Assembly (NCBI GenBank): GCA_014925825.1
Contig: JACGCK010000021.1
Coordinates: 186,001 to 250,000 of the forward strand
Reading direction: 5' to 3'
Origin: Pholiota molesta
Lineage: Eukaryota; Basidiomycota; Agaricomycetes; Agaricales; Strophariaceae
Length of the DNA: 64,000 nt
Part shown: positions 55,471 through 64,000 of the stretch, in pieces
How the letters are laid out: each line of letters starts with the position of its first letter
Position numbering within the stretch: position 1 is the first letter of the stretch
The notes under the pieces: model-generated
The model's database searches: none
Told to the model about the DNA's origin: nothing
Seen by the model: the letters and a program-made list of their open reading frames with translations, nothing else
Made by a program: the position numbers and the translations under genes

Positions 55471-56990
55471 TCATGCCCATGCTGCCTGTTCGTCTTCATC
55501 GATCTGGTTTGCTTCGCCTACTTCGGGGGCGGGTGGTTCGACGTCGCCATGTGAGTCTTCGAATCGCTTTGTTTCCTTGATGAATCGTAGTATGTGTTTG
55601 ACGAGTTTCTTGTCGCCCATGAGGGCGGGTCCTACTTCATGGTTGGGGCCAATATTCTTCTTCAATTCGCGGCGCTGCTTTCTGTATGCGCGGCATTGCT
55701 TGATGTAGTGGTTGACAGTCTCGGGGGCTTCTTTGCATTGCTGGCATGTGGAGCTATCGGCCAGGTTGAAGCGGTGTAAGTATGCTGCGAGCGGCGCGTG
55801 TTCTGTTCGTAGCTGTGTGATGATGCTCGCGCAGCGTCTGGGTAGCTTCCTGCACATTATTCGGTATTTCGGTGAAGGTGTGGTCGGGTCGATTCTGGAT
55901 ATTCTTTCGAACCTGGGTAATGTTTGGAATTCTTTCTGGTGCTTCGTCTTTAGTCGCTGTCGAAGTTCCTGCCTCGTCGCTGCTTTGCTGGCTGGTAGTG
56001 GCTTTTTGAGCACTCCGGTATTGCGGCGTGTGTTGGCGTCTGTTCCTTCTGCGGCTTTCTTGGCCTCTTTGTCTACCTCCTCGCTGCCTGGAATATCTTC
56101 GTGTCCTGGGATCCATTTGAATCGAAGTTGAATGTTGGTGTGCTTCATTGTTATCTCGTTGATCAGCTTATGTATTTCGCTCAGGATGTACGAGCCTGGT
56201 TGGGGTTCACGTCTGGAGAGTGCGGTTAGTGATGCCTGATTGTCAACTGATACGCTGACCGTTCTTTCCGCCCCACGTAGGGCTTTAGCTCGTTCTTTCA
56301 GCAGTTGAAGGCCAAGGAGTTGGCCAATGCATTCCCCTTCAAAGACGGTGTGTTCTGTGATTTTTCCGAGGTGGTATCGCGCTGTCATTTGAGGTCGGAT
56401 TCCTTCCCATAGGATTGCTGCTCCTCCAACTCGATTGTTCTGACCGGAGCCGTCTGTGTAGATTTTGATGTCGCTGTCATCGTCATTATGCTCTTGGATG
56501 GCTTTTTCTCTGCTGTCGGCAATTCGCGGGGTCATAGGTGGTTTCCATCTTGGTGCTTTCTTTATAGTGTCGATGGTTTCGGTTTTCCTTTTGAAGAGTT
56601 TGCTGATGTGCATGACTGCATGTAGTGGAGCTGGATGTTTCTTGGGGTAGTGTCGTCATGCTGCGTTGATATCATGGTGTAAGGGATGGGTTTTGGGTAG
56701 TGTGGACATTCGCAGAGCTGCGGCATTGCATATACGTTGTATCTGCAGTTGAATCGGAATCATGTCAGCATGCGCAAAGAGAAGATCGGTGGGAGTGGTT
56801 CTCAGCGCTCCCGTGGTTTGTAGTGCTGCTTGTCGCTGGACTGAGGTCATCTTTGCGATGGCTCCGTTCATGCCTCTGGGTCGTTTTCCATCTCGTTTGA
56901 GTGGTGGTGGGCACCATATGTCGGCTGCGTATAGCATGCTTGTGATGACACTTGTGTGGTACATTCGACGTGCGAATTCTCCTTGCATTC
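55471..56990 (-). pseudogene. LINE RNase H / C-terminal part, one in-frame stop
   Basis: Continuation of the LINE ORF2. The connector (56659-56990) reads ARRMYHTSVITSMLYAADIW. A TGA at 56656-56658 then interrupts an otherwise open frame, likely a C-to-T change of CGA. RNase H follows: KIYTDGSGQNNRVGGAAIL, FEGECIGQLLGLQLLKERA, VSVDNQASLTALSRREPQPG, RFKWIPGHEDIPGSEEVDKEAKKA; the D, E, D, D set is present. Near the end CQQCKEAPETVNHYIKQC forms the usual C-terminal CCHC knuckle. The frame ends at 55471 (DEDEQAAWA). Confidence 0.9.
56986..56990 (+). repeat. Copia target-site duplication, left (CATTC)
   Basis: CATTC directly before the LTR, repeated at 61665-61669 directly after the other LTR. Confidence 0.92.
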
Positions 56991-57203
56991 TGTTGACGAT
57001 ACGAGATGGTGGTGGTTGGAGGACAAGTAGTTGTATTACTTGTACGCCCTCGCGAGCGCTTATATACCCTACGGTGGCTACCTACTGAGTCAATATACTA
57101 CATATGTTAAGTGATCGAAGTATTAACTAAGTATGGTAATTTATATAAGCGATCACGGTTTAACCTTAAGCTCGAGAAGGCTGAGTACCAGCGCTTCCCA
57201 ACA
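56991..57203 (-). repeat. Copia 3' LTR (213 bp)
   Basis: On the plus strand it starts TGTTGACGATACG and ends CTTCCCAACA. Termini are TGTTG/CAACA. Confidence 0.95.
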
Positions 57204-57213
57204 CTCCCCCTTA
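57204..57213 (-). other. Copia polypurine tract
   Basis: Minus strand TAAGGGGGAG-like run directly before the 3' LTR. It overlaps the pol stop codon (LLEKPE-stop). Confidence 0.7.
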
Positions 57214-60200
57214 CTCAGGCTTCTCCAGAAGTCCAACTTCGTACGTAAGATCTTGATGGACGATCCGGGGTAGGCCTTTAGTGAAGAGGTCCGCGAGGTT
57301 GTCCTCCGTCCGAATGTAGACCATATTTAGCGTACCGTTCTGTACGAGATCGCGTAGGAAATGTAATGAAATATCTATGTGCTTGGTTCTCGAGTAGAAC
57401 TCTGGGTGATGCGCGATCGAAACGGCCGCTTGGTTGTCGGTGAATATGGTCGACGTCTTCGGTACGTATAGTTCGAGTTCCTGGAATAGCGAGCGGTACC
57501 AAAGTACCTGCTTAGCGCAGTGCGTGGCAGCCGTATATTCCGCTTCGGCTGTGGACAGCGCTACCGTATTCTGCTTCTTCGCGCTCCAGGCTACGGCGCC
57601 GCCAGCGAGAACGAAGACATATCCGCTAATCGATTTGCGGTCGGCGTCCGATGCCCAGTCCGCGTCGCAGTAAACGTTCAAGTCCTCCGTGAATTCTTCG
57701 GCGCTTAATCCTCCATAAGTAAGCGCGTACTCTCGCGTCCCTTTAAGGTAGCGAAAGATTCGCTTGACTGCGGTCCAATGCACCGGTTTGGGATCCTTCG
57801 TATATTGGGCGAGTTTCTGCGTAGCGTATGCGATGTCTGGCCGTGTACCGTGCGCTAGGTACATCAGCGAACCAATGAGCGTAGCGTAGCTCGCCGACAT
57901 TTCGTTCTCCCTGTCCTCGCCCGGAATTTCCATATCGAGCTTGACGTTCGGATCCATAGGCGTCGAAACCGGGTTGCAGTCTTGTAAACCGAATTTCTTG
58001 AGGAGTTGGTCGATATAGGCGGTTTGGGATAAGGAAATGGTCTTTCTGTCGAAGTCTTGAGTGACCTTCATGCCTAGGAGGTTTGACGGGCGTCCTAGGG
58101 ATTTGACTTCGTATTTACGACCCAATTCCTCCTCGAATAGTTTGTTCTGGGTGCTAGAGCTCGCAATCGATATGATATCGTCGACCCAGACCAGTATGAT
58201 GTTGAACTCGCTGCCATTGTAACGTTTGTAGCAGCAATAATCGCTCTTGAGTCTCGTAAAACCCAAAGCGCGCAGCGTCGCGTCGAAATCCTTATTCCAA
58301 ACGTTCCCTGCCTGCTTCAATCCGTATAGCGAACGTATGAGACGGCATACACGACCACTACCGTCTTCGAATCCGGGCGGCTGTATCATAAATATAATTT
58401 CTTGTAAATATCCGTTCAGATAGGCGCCCTTGACGTCTAGCTGAATCAAGTCCCATCCAAATATAGCCGCCAGCGCAAGAAGCGCTCGTAAGGTTTCGAA
58501 GCGCATGACGGGCGCGAACGTTCCATCGTTGTTGTAGTCGACTCCGGGTTTCTGGGAAAAACCTTGAGCCACCAGGCGAGCCTTGAACTTCGCTACTCGC
58601 CCATTCGCGTCCCGTTTCTTGACGAATACCCACTTGCATCCTATAGGCTTTCGATCCTTCGGTAAGTCGACGAGTTCCCACGTTCCCATTTGATGAAGTA
58701 TCTCTAACTCTTCATCGACAGCTTTCTTCCACTCGTCTTTCTCGTATCCGGACAATGCCTCTTTGATATTCGAAGGTACGTCTTCCTCCTTGACTGAGAG
58801 CATCGTAAATTCACCGAATAACGAGTATTCGCCGCTTATACCAAATTGGGATTGGTCGACTTGTTTAGCGCGCGAAGATTCGGTTGGACGAGATGGATCT
58901 TGAGATGACGTGCTCGGGGAACTCAATCTAGATGAAGGGGTTCGTGACTGGGGGTTGTGCGCCTTCGAGTAGTCGATCCGTGTACGTTCGCGTAGTTGCC
59001 GTCCTTCCGTAATAATCTCCGTATTTTCTTCGGCCTTTACTTCCTTGGGAACTTCCGCGGGCGCTTGAATATTCTCTGCTTGGGTTTGAGCGTTCGAACT
59101 CGTTCCTGGCTCCCCCTCGGACGGCAAACCCGGCAATATGGTCATAATCTCCATCCCTCGTGGCTCCTCGTTCTCGTTGAAGGCGAAATTGCGTGAGACT
59201 TTGACTGAGCGGCGCTTAGGGTCGTAATAGCGCACCGCTTTAGTCGCATCGTCGAAACCCACAAATATCATTTTGTGTGACTTTGGGTGTAGTTTCGAAC
59301 GATTCATCGACTCGTCGAGGATCCACACGTCGCACCCAAACTCCCTGAGGTGCGACACGTTCGGTTTCCGTCCATTCCAAGCTTCGTACGGCGTGCGGCC
59401 CTTTAGCGCCCGTGTTGGCGCTCGGTTTCGAAGATAATTAGCGTGCGAAACCGCTTCGTCCCATAAGAAGTCTGGTAATTTCTTGGCAATTAGCATAGCG
59501 CGCGCTAATTCCAAGTGCGTACGGTTGAAGCGCTCGGCGACACCATTCTGAGACTGTGAATAGGGTGCTGTCGCCTGTATTTCGATGCCGCGCTCAGCCG
59601 CCCAAGACTTCGTTGCCGCGTTGACTAATTCCTTGCCGTTATCGAAGCGCATCCACTTTGGGAACCTTCCAAACTTCCGCTCGATCAACGCGCCGTGATC
59701 CTTAATCTTCTGCGTGGCCTCCGACTTGTCCTTCAGGAATTTGACCGCGCTATAGCGGACCGCATCGTCCGTGAAGGAAAGATAGTACCTGAAGCCGCCA
59801 ATCGACTTCACACCCGCCGGTCCCCACACATCTCCCATAAACCCTTCTCCCGCGATTTGCGATCGATGCTCGGCTTCTTTTGGGAATGGCCTATGAGCTT
59901 GTTTTGCCTGGATACAAGCTTCGCAGGTCGGTGACGGAATCGAAGTTTGATCGATCGACAATCCTTCGACGAGGTTCTCTCGATTAAGTTGCTGAAGTGA
60001 TGTCATCGAGATGTGCCCGAACCTTCGATGCCATTGATCCCAGCTGAGCTTCTGCGGGGAAACAAGGTTAGACTTCTCGGTCTCCTGTAGCTGCGCGCGT
60101 GCCAATAATAGATATAGGCGGTTCGTCTTGATGCCCTTCCCAATCAACCTATTTTTGGCATCCCAGAGCATACATCCTCCATTGACGAACTTAACGTGCC

Positions 60201-60336
60201 CGCCGGCGTCATCAATCCGGCTCATCGACAATAAACAATTGGGCGCTTCTGGCACATGCAAGACGTCGCGCAGCTGATGACGTAAGGTCTTCCCATCCAC
60301 GGCGAAATTACTATAATCGTCCTCGCCCCTTCGCAA
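57211..60336 (-). CDS. Copia pol polyprotein (protease C-part, integrase, RT, RNase H)
   Basis: 1041-codon frame; its first codons overlap the end of gag and the true upstream part lies in the gag frame. Gag-pre-integrase: WDQWHRRFGHISMTSLQQL with CEACIQAKQAHRPF. Integrase core: GDVWGPAGVKSIGGFRYYLS, MRFDNGKEL, YSQSQNGVAERFNRTHLELA. Copia RT: CKWVFVKKRDANGRVAKFKA, LIQLDVKGAYLNGYLQEII, IRSLYGLKQAGNVWN and active site ILVWVDDIISIA. RNase H: YCDADWASDADRKSISGYVF, ALSTAEAEYTAATHCAKQVL, TIFTDNQAAVSIAHHPEFYS. No internal stop. Enzymatic residues appear complete. Confidence 0.95.
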   Translation of the reverse strand: MRRGEDDYSNFAVDGKTLRHQLRDVLHVPEAPNCLLSMSRIDDAGGHVKFVNGGCMLWDAKNRLIGKGIKTNRLYLLLARAQLQETEKSNLVSPQKLSWDQWHRRFGHISMTSLQQLNRENLVEGLSIDQTSIPSPTCEACIQAKQAHRPFPKEAEHRSQIAGEGFMGDVWGPAGVKSIGGFRYYLSFTDDAVRYSAVKFLKDKSEATQKIKDHGALIERKFGRFPKWMRFDNGKELVNAATKSWAAERGIEIQATAPYSQSQNGVAERFNRTHLELARAMLIAKKLPDFLWDEAVSHANYLRNRAPTRALKGRTPYEAWNGRKPNVSHLREFGCDVWILDESMNRSKLHPKSHKMIFVGFDDATKAVRYYDPKRRSVKVSRNFAFNENEEPRGMEIMTILPGLPSEGEPGTSSNAQTQAENIQAPAEVPKEVKAEENTEIITEGRQLRERTRIDYSKAHNPQSRTPSSRLSSPSTSSQDPSRPTESSRAKQVDQSQFGISGEYSLFGEFTMLSVKEEDVPSNIKEALSGYEKDEWKKAVDEELEILHQMGTWELVDLPKDRKPIGCKWVFVKKRDANGRVAKFKARLVAQGFSQKPGVDYNNDGTFAPVMRFETLRALLALAAIFGWDLIQLDVKGAYLNGYLQEIIFMIQPPGFEDGSGRVCRLIRSLYGLKQAGNVWNKDFDATLRALGFTRLKSDYCCYKRYNGSEFNIILVWVDDIISIASSSTQNKLFEEELGRKYEVKSLGRPSNLLGMKVTQDFDRKTISLSQTAYIDQLLKKFGLQDCNPVSTPMDPNVKLDMEIPGEDRENEMSASYATLIGSLMYLAHGTRPDIAYATQKLAQYTKDPKPVHWTAVKRIFRYLKGTREYALTYGGLSAEEFTEDLNVYCDADWASDADRKSISGYVFVLAGGAVAWSAKKQNTVALSTAEAEYTAATHCAKQVLWYRSLFQELELYVPKTSTIFTDNQAAVSIAHHPEFYSRTKHIDISLHFLRDLVQNGTLNMVYIRTEDNLADLFTKGLPRIVHQDLTYEVGLLEKPE

Positions 60337-61360
60337 CCGCTGGACTCCCTAGACCCTGCACCGTCGAGTTTTGAAGTGACGTATACTCGACGAATGCTTC
60401 ACGTGCCGTGCAGATGTGTGATGTCGTTCCGGAGTCTAGGAGCCAGTCGTACTTCGAGAATTCGCGGGAATTTTCGATGGGCGCTACCGCCATGTATGAC
60501 GCGTCGTTAAGGTTTGATGTGATCGAATCTTGAGCCTGATTAGCGCGTCCTGCCCGATTTGGCCCTTTACGACCCTTCGGTCCCTGGCCCTCGCGTCCTC
60601 CCCCTTTCGCCCAGCAGTCCTTCGTGATGTGACCCTTCTTGTGGCAGTTGTAACACTCCTTCTCGGCGTTCTCCGACTTATGACCATTTTTATTGCTCCC
60701 TCGGGCTTGAAGTGACGTTGCGGCGTTCTGATTACCGGATTTGGCTTTCCGGCGCCTATCCTCCTCCAAGAGGACACCAATAAGCTCCTTCGACGACAGT
60801 TCGGGCTTATTGCCGCTTGACCCGAGGTACGAGGTCGTATACGTATCCCATGATTCCGGAAGCGACGTGATTAATATCATCACGAAATCCTCATCAGGGA
60901 CTTTACTGCCCATCACGTGTAACTGCTCCTGCAATTCGCGCAGCTTCGAAATATGCTCTACCATATCGAACCCATCCTCCGCGACTGCCCTATACAGTGC
61001 GCGCCGAGTGGCCAACACTCCCAGCCGGCCCTTGGATTCCTTGATTGTGGTAAGCTGTTCCCACATCTCGCGTGCCGTCCCTGTGCCGCTGATGTGGACC
61101 ATCTCGGTGTCCCCGATTGCTAGCTCGATTCGGCATCTCGCTTTCACATCCAGTTCGCGCCATCTCTTCTGGGCGGCAATCTCCTCCGGTGTTGGTTTCG
61201 AGGGGTCGGCTGATCCTGGTTCCTTCGCTCCCTCCGCGATATGGTCTACCAGTCCAAGGTCGGTCAATACCGCAAGCATACGACGCTTCCACGGCATCCA
61301 ATTGTCGGCCTTCAGCATGGGCATGCGGTATGAACCGCTCGTGTACTCCTCGCTAGACAT
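60311..61360 (-). CDS. Copia gag and protease N-part
   Basis: 349 codons starting MSSEEYTSGSYRMPMLKADN. Capsid-like region typical of UBN2/copia gag (NWMPWKRRMLAVLTDLGL, ATRRALYRAVAEDGFDMVEH, MILITSLPESWDTYTTSYLG). Then the zinc knuckle CYNCHKKGHITKDC and the aspartic protease site YDWLLDSGTTSHICTAREAF. The frame stops just after VQGLGSPAVAKGRG. The protease should continue into FAVDGKTLRHQLRDVLHVP, which lies in the pol frame, one base offset at the C/G run 60326-60329. Confidence 0.93.
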   Translation of the reverse strand: MSSEEYTSGSYRMPMLKADNWMPWKRRMLAVLTDLGLVDHIAEGAKEPGSADPSKPTPEEIAAQKRWRELDVKARCRIELAIGDTEMVHISGTGTAREMWEQLTTIKESKGRLGVLATRRALYRAVAEDGFDMVEHISKLRELQEQLHVMGSKVPDEDFVMILITSLPESWDTYTTSYLGSSGNKPELSSKELIGVLLEEDRRRKAKSGNQNAATSLQARGSNKNGHKSENAEKECYNCHKKGHITKDCWAKGGGREGQGPKGRKGPNRAGRANQAQDSITSNLNDASYMAVAPIENSREFSKYDWLLDSGTTSHICTAREAFVEYTSLQNSTVQGLGSPAVAKGRGRL

Positions 61361-61454
61361 ATTGCTGATTGATGCGCGCGCTTAATTAACTTTGATGTGA
61401 GATGCGACGGTTTCGTGACTTCGACTTTAGTGCGCGGGCTCGGGGCCCATAACC

Positions 61455-61664
61455 TGTTGACGATACGAGATGGTGGTGGTTGGAGGACAAGTATTGTATT
61501 ACTTGTACGCCCTCGCGAGCGCTTATATACCCTACGGTGGCTACCTACTGAGTCAATATACTACATATGTTAAATGATCGAATATTAACTAAGTATGTAA
61601 TTTATATAAGCGATCACGGTTTAACCTTAAGCTCGAGAAGGCTGAGTACCAGCGCTTCCCAACA
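61455..61664 (-). repeat. Copia 5' LTR (210 bp)
   Basis: Same as the other LTR except one substitution and three missing single G residues. Confidence 0.95.
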
Positions 61665-61669
61665 CATTC
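61665..61669 (+). repeat. Copia target-site duplication, right (CATTC)
   Basis: Direct copy of 56986-56990. Confidence 0.92.
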
Positions 61670-64000
61670 CTTTGGCGTTCTTCGATAGTCGACGGATTTG
61701 ATTGACGCGCTTTGTTCCTTTGGCTAGGGCGTATGCGGCATGTTTCTGGAATCGTAGTTCAGTGTCGATCAGTACTCCTAGGAATTTGTGGAAGTCGGCT
61801 GCGGTGATCTGTTTTCCGTCGAATGTGATGTGCCCCGGCTCCTGTTTCTTTCGTTTTCGAGGATGGTCTGGGTTGGGATCTGGTACTGTTTTCCTCGTTA
61901 GTATCATGAATACGAACTTGTCATACTCGTATGTGGAAAAGTGTGTGGCTGCCCAATCTCGCGGTCCGTCGGGTCTGTGGAACATTTGTGAAAGTCGGAG
62001 TTTTGCATCTGGTATGTTCTTTCCTGCAGCTGCGATGTAGGCGTCATCGGCATAGTTGGTTGCGAGTTCCCGTTTTTTGTTGATGGAGGTTTTGATTTGT
62101 CCTGAATTGTAGAATCTGTACGAGAAGGTGGATAGGTTGCATCCTTGGTCGATTCCGCATTTTACTGGTATGGGCTGGGAGGTGAAGTCGTCAAAGGCGA
62201 TGACGGTTTCTCTGCCTGTCGTTTTGTTTTCCATCCATCTGGTGTATTTCTTTGGTATTCCATGCTGTCGCATGTCGTGTACCAGGCAGGGTATTACTGT
62301 AGTGGGGAAGGCACTCTTGACATCCATGAAGACTGCAGCTACTTCTTTACCTTTGCGCCATGCGTCTTTCGTGAATTTCGTCAGCATGTGGAGTGAGTCG
62401 GTTGTGGTGCATCCAGGGCGTCCTCCGAATTGTCGGTCGGGTAGTAGTTGAAGTTTTTCTGTGTGATATTCAAGGGTTTCTTTGACGCAAGCAGAAAGGA
62501 GCTTAGCTATGGTGTCAAGGAGCGCAATGGGTCGGTAGGCATTGGCATTCTTGTAATCTGATTTTCCATGTTTTCGAATTACTGCGGTCTTGTATCGTTT
62601 CCATTTCTCAGGGTAGTGGTCGAGGTCGAAGGTGGCTCGGTATATGTGTCCAAGGTGTGGTGCTAACTGGTCAATGCAGTGCGTCAGTACAGAGTTGGAG
62701 ATGTCATTCAAGCCTGGGGTTTTGTATGGGCTCAGCTTCTTCGCTACTCTGATGATCTGTTCGTTTGTGACGTGTTCGAATTCGAAAGCCGGTTTGGGGT
62801 ATCGATGTCTTGGGTCAATGCCTGCGTCTTCGGGTGGCTCGAAAAAGAATGTTTGGTGGAGAAGTCGGCTCTTTGCTTCGTTGTCTTGAATCTCTGTTGT
62901 GGTTCCATCTGGTGTTGTTTTGCGGAGCGCCGGTATTCTTGTGCGTCCTCCATCTGTTGGCTCCGCGGTTGTAAACTTGTGAGCATCCCACATGGTGGTG
63001 TTACCTAGATTTTCGATCCATCCTTCCCAGTGGTCGCGCTTCGTCGTCTTGAGAAGGTTTGAGTAGTCATTCCGGGCTTGGCGGCTTTCTTCGTGTATCG
63101 CGTGCTCTGGCCAGTCTCGGTGTCGTTCGGCCTGTCGCGCCAGTCGTCTTGCTGCCTTCCTCGCCTGGTCAAGTTCCTTCGTCCACCATCGCTTTGCATA
63201 TGGGGTGGGTGTCTTCCTTGGGACGCATTTGTCGGCGGTTTTTTGTATGGCTTCTTCAACGTCATTGAGGGCGGTGATGAGTTCTGCTGGGGACTGCAGC
63301 TCTCGAGGGGCTGGTATGTTTCGTAGTTGTGCTATGAGTTCCGTTCGAAATTTGCCCCAGTCTGTGGCACGCCAGTTTCGTGTGAGTTCGTTGTGGCTGT
63401 CTGTGGTCAGGAATTCGAGGTTTGTTACGATTGGAAAATGATCAGCTGTGGGGGGCTTGTCCTTCTGCTGTGTGCGGCACTCCATTATCCATTCGGTGAT
63501 GTCACTGGAGACGAAGACATTGTCGGGTCTGGTGTAGTTGCCTGCTGAATTTCGTATCGTCGGGATTCCTTTTGGTAGGGCTTGCTCCATGTCGTGTTCT
63601 CCTAGTAGTTGGATCAAAGGTTCGGCATTTTCGAGGTCGCGGCGCTGGAAGAGCCTGTCGTTGGCTTCGTCCTCCCATAGAGGATGGTGTCGATTGAAAT
63701 CACCTAGCCATATGTCTGCGTTTGTGCTTCCCGGAGGTGTTCTCTCTCCGCTTTTGCGGTCTTCGATGTGGGTCTGTAAGGTGGTGATGGTGTCTCCATG
63801 TGTTCCGTCATTGTATATGTTGTAGAGGTTGATTGTGCCACGTTCGCTTCGGATCTGTATGGCTGTTATGTCTAGCGAGTCGACGTCGATCTGGGTCCAG
63901 GTGTTGGTTGATATCTTCTTGTTGATTAGGATTACCGATCGCGTCTTGATGTCATTCGTAAACTTGTGTTTTGTTGGGTATATCGTGTACCATCCCGGTG
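61665..64000 (-). CDS. LINE ORF2: endonuclease and reverse transcriptase (partial, cut at both ends)
   Basis: Open from the window edge to the copia insertion, about 778 codons. The endonuclease part has ADIWLGDFNRHHPLWEDEA and later ADHFPIVTNLEF. Reverse transcriptase: SPYKTPGLNDISNSVL, YRPIALLDTIAKLLSACV, QFGGRPGCTTTDSLHML, VFMDVKSAFPTTVIP, CGIDQGCNLSTFSYRFYNSG and the catalytic box ATNYADDAYIAAAG. A thumb-like region follows with ADFHKFLGVLIDTELRFQKH. No stop or frame change is visible. The C-terminal continuation (connector, RNase H) is on the other side of the copia element at 55471-56990. Upstream gag-like ORF1 lies outside the window. Confidence 0.93.

Larger units (their letters stand above)
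56991..61664 (-). mobile_element. Full-length Ty1/copia LTR retrotransposon inserted in the LINE
   Basis: 4674 bp with LTRs of 213 and 210 bp, 5-bp target duplications, a polypurine tract, gag with zinc knuckle, and pol in copia order (protease, integrase, reverse transcriptase, RNase H). The coding strand is minus, so the 5' LTR is the right-hand one. The only visible defect is a frame break between gag and pol inside the protease. LTRs differ at about four positions, so the insertion is fairly recent and younger than the LINE. Confidence 0.95.
55022..64000 (-). mobile_element. LINE (Tad1-like non-LTR retrotransposon), split by a copia element; 5' end beyond window
   Basis: In its own direction the element runs from beyond 64000 to a poly(A) tail seen as 29 T at 55024-55052. 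Order: endonuclease, reverse transcriptase (61665-64000), copia insertion (56991-61664 plus one target copy), connector and RNase H with C-terminal CCHC (55471-56990), 3' UTR (55053-55470). Removing the insertion restores one continuous frame (KNAKGM then QGEFARRM), so the LINE is interrupted but little decayed. Confidence 0.9.

Noticed and set aside
55230..55580. ORFs across the GA-rich tract
   Set aside because: Low-complexity LINE 3' UTR; Lys/Glu/Arg or Ser/Leu runs only.

Overview
This is a chromosomal window from a filamentous basidiomycete, most likely an Agaricomycete (mushroom-type, wood- or litter-decaying fungus). The reasons are genes with many 45-65 nt introns and conserved GT..AG signals, a bicupin oxalate decarboxylase split into about twenty small exons, a fungal PL14 polysaccharide lyase, and nested LINE and Ty1/copia elements. 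Exon models were built by hand from splice signals, reading phase and family conservation. I ran no alignments or searches.

Left part (1-21.4 kb) is ordinary gene-dense euchromatin: oxalate decarboxylase (-, runs off the left edge), a HIT-family protein (-) divergent from the SAGA deubiquitinase UBP8/USP22 (+), THG1 tRNA-His guanylyltransferase (-), an acidic unknown protein (+), a fork-head transcription factor (+), a PL14 lyase (-) divergent from an unknown protein ending in a CaaX-like motif (+).

Middle part (21.8-45.2 kb) is a duplicated, repeat-rich region. Two monocarboxylate-transporter-like MFS genes (A, minus, 21766-24010; B, plus, 41939-44133) share the same 14-exon structure, including a 7-nt microexon. 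Two near-identical DUF4140/DUF4139 genes (25251-27603 and 35359-37711) lie between them. Between and around these are decayed or reiterated sequences: a 483-bp tandem duplication, GC-rich degenerate repeats, an inverted fragment of the GUP1 5' end, and an MFS pseudogene. The 3' flank of DUF4139 copy B carries a 2.9-kb non-autonomous DNA transposon (8-bp target duplication, terminal inverted repeats, subterminal CACGCT arrays) with a ~940-bp foldback hairpin nested inside it.

Right part (45.7-54.4 kb) returns to unique genes: GUP1-type MBOAT O-acyltransferase (+) with a duplicated last exon, an Arg/Asp-repeat protein (+), a BioF-like 7-keto-8-aminopelargonate synthase with a C-terminal SKL peroxisomal signal (-), and the RNase P/MRP subunit POP5 (-).

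The right edge (55.0-64 kb) is a LINE on the minus strand (endonuclease, reverse transcriptase, RNase H, poly(A) tail) split by a full-length Ty1/copia element with a perfect 5-bp target duplication. Two otherwise conserved genes (THG1, BioF) need three single missing bases, all at homopolymers. This suggests local consensus errors rather than pseudogenes.
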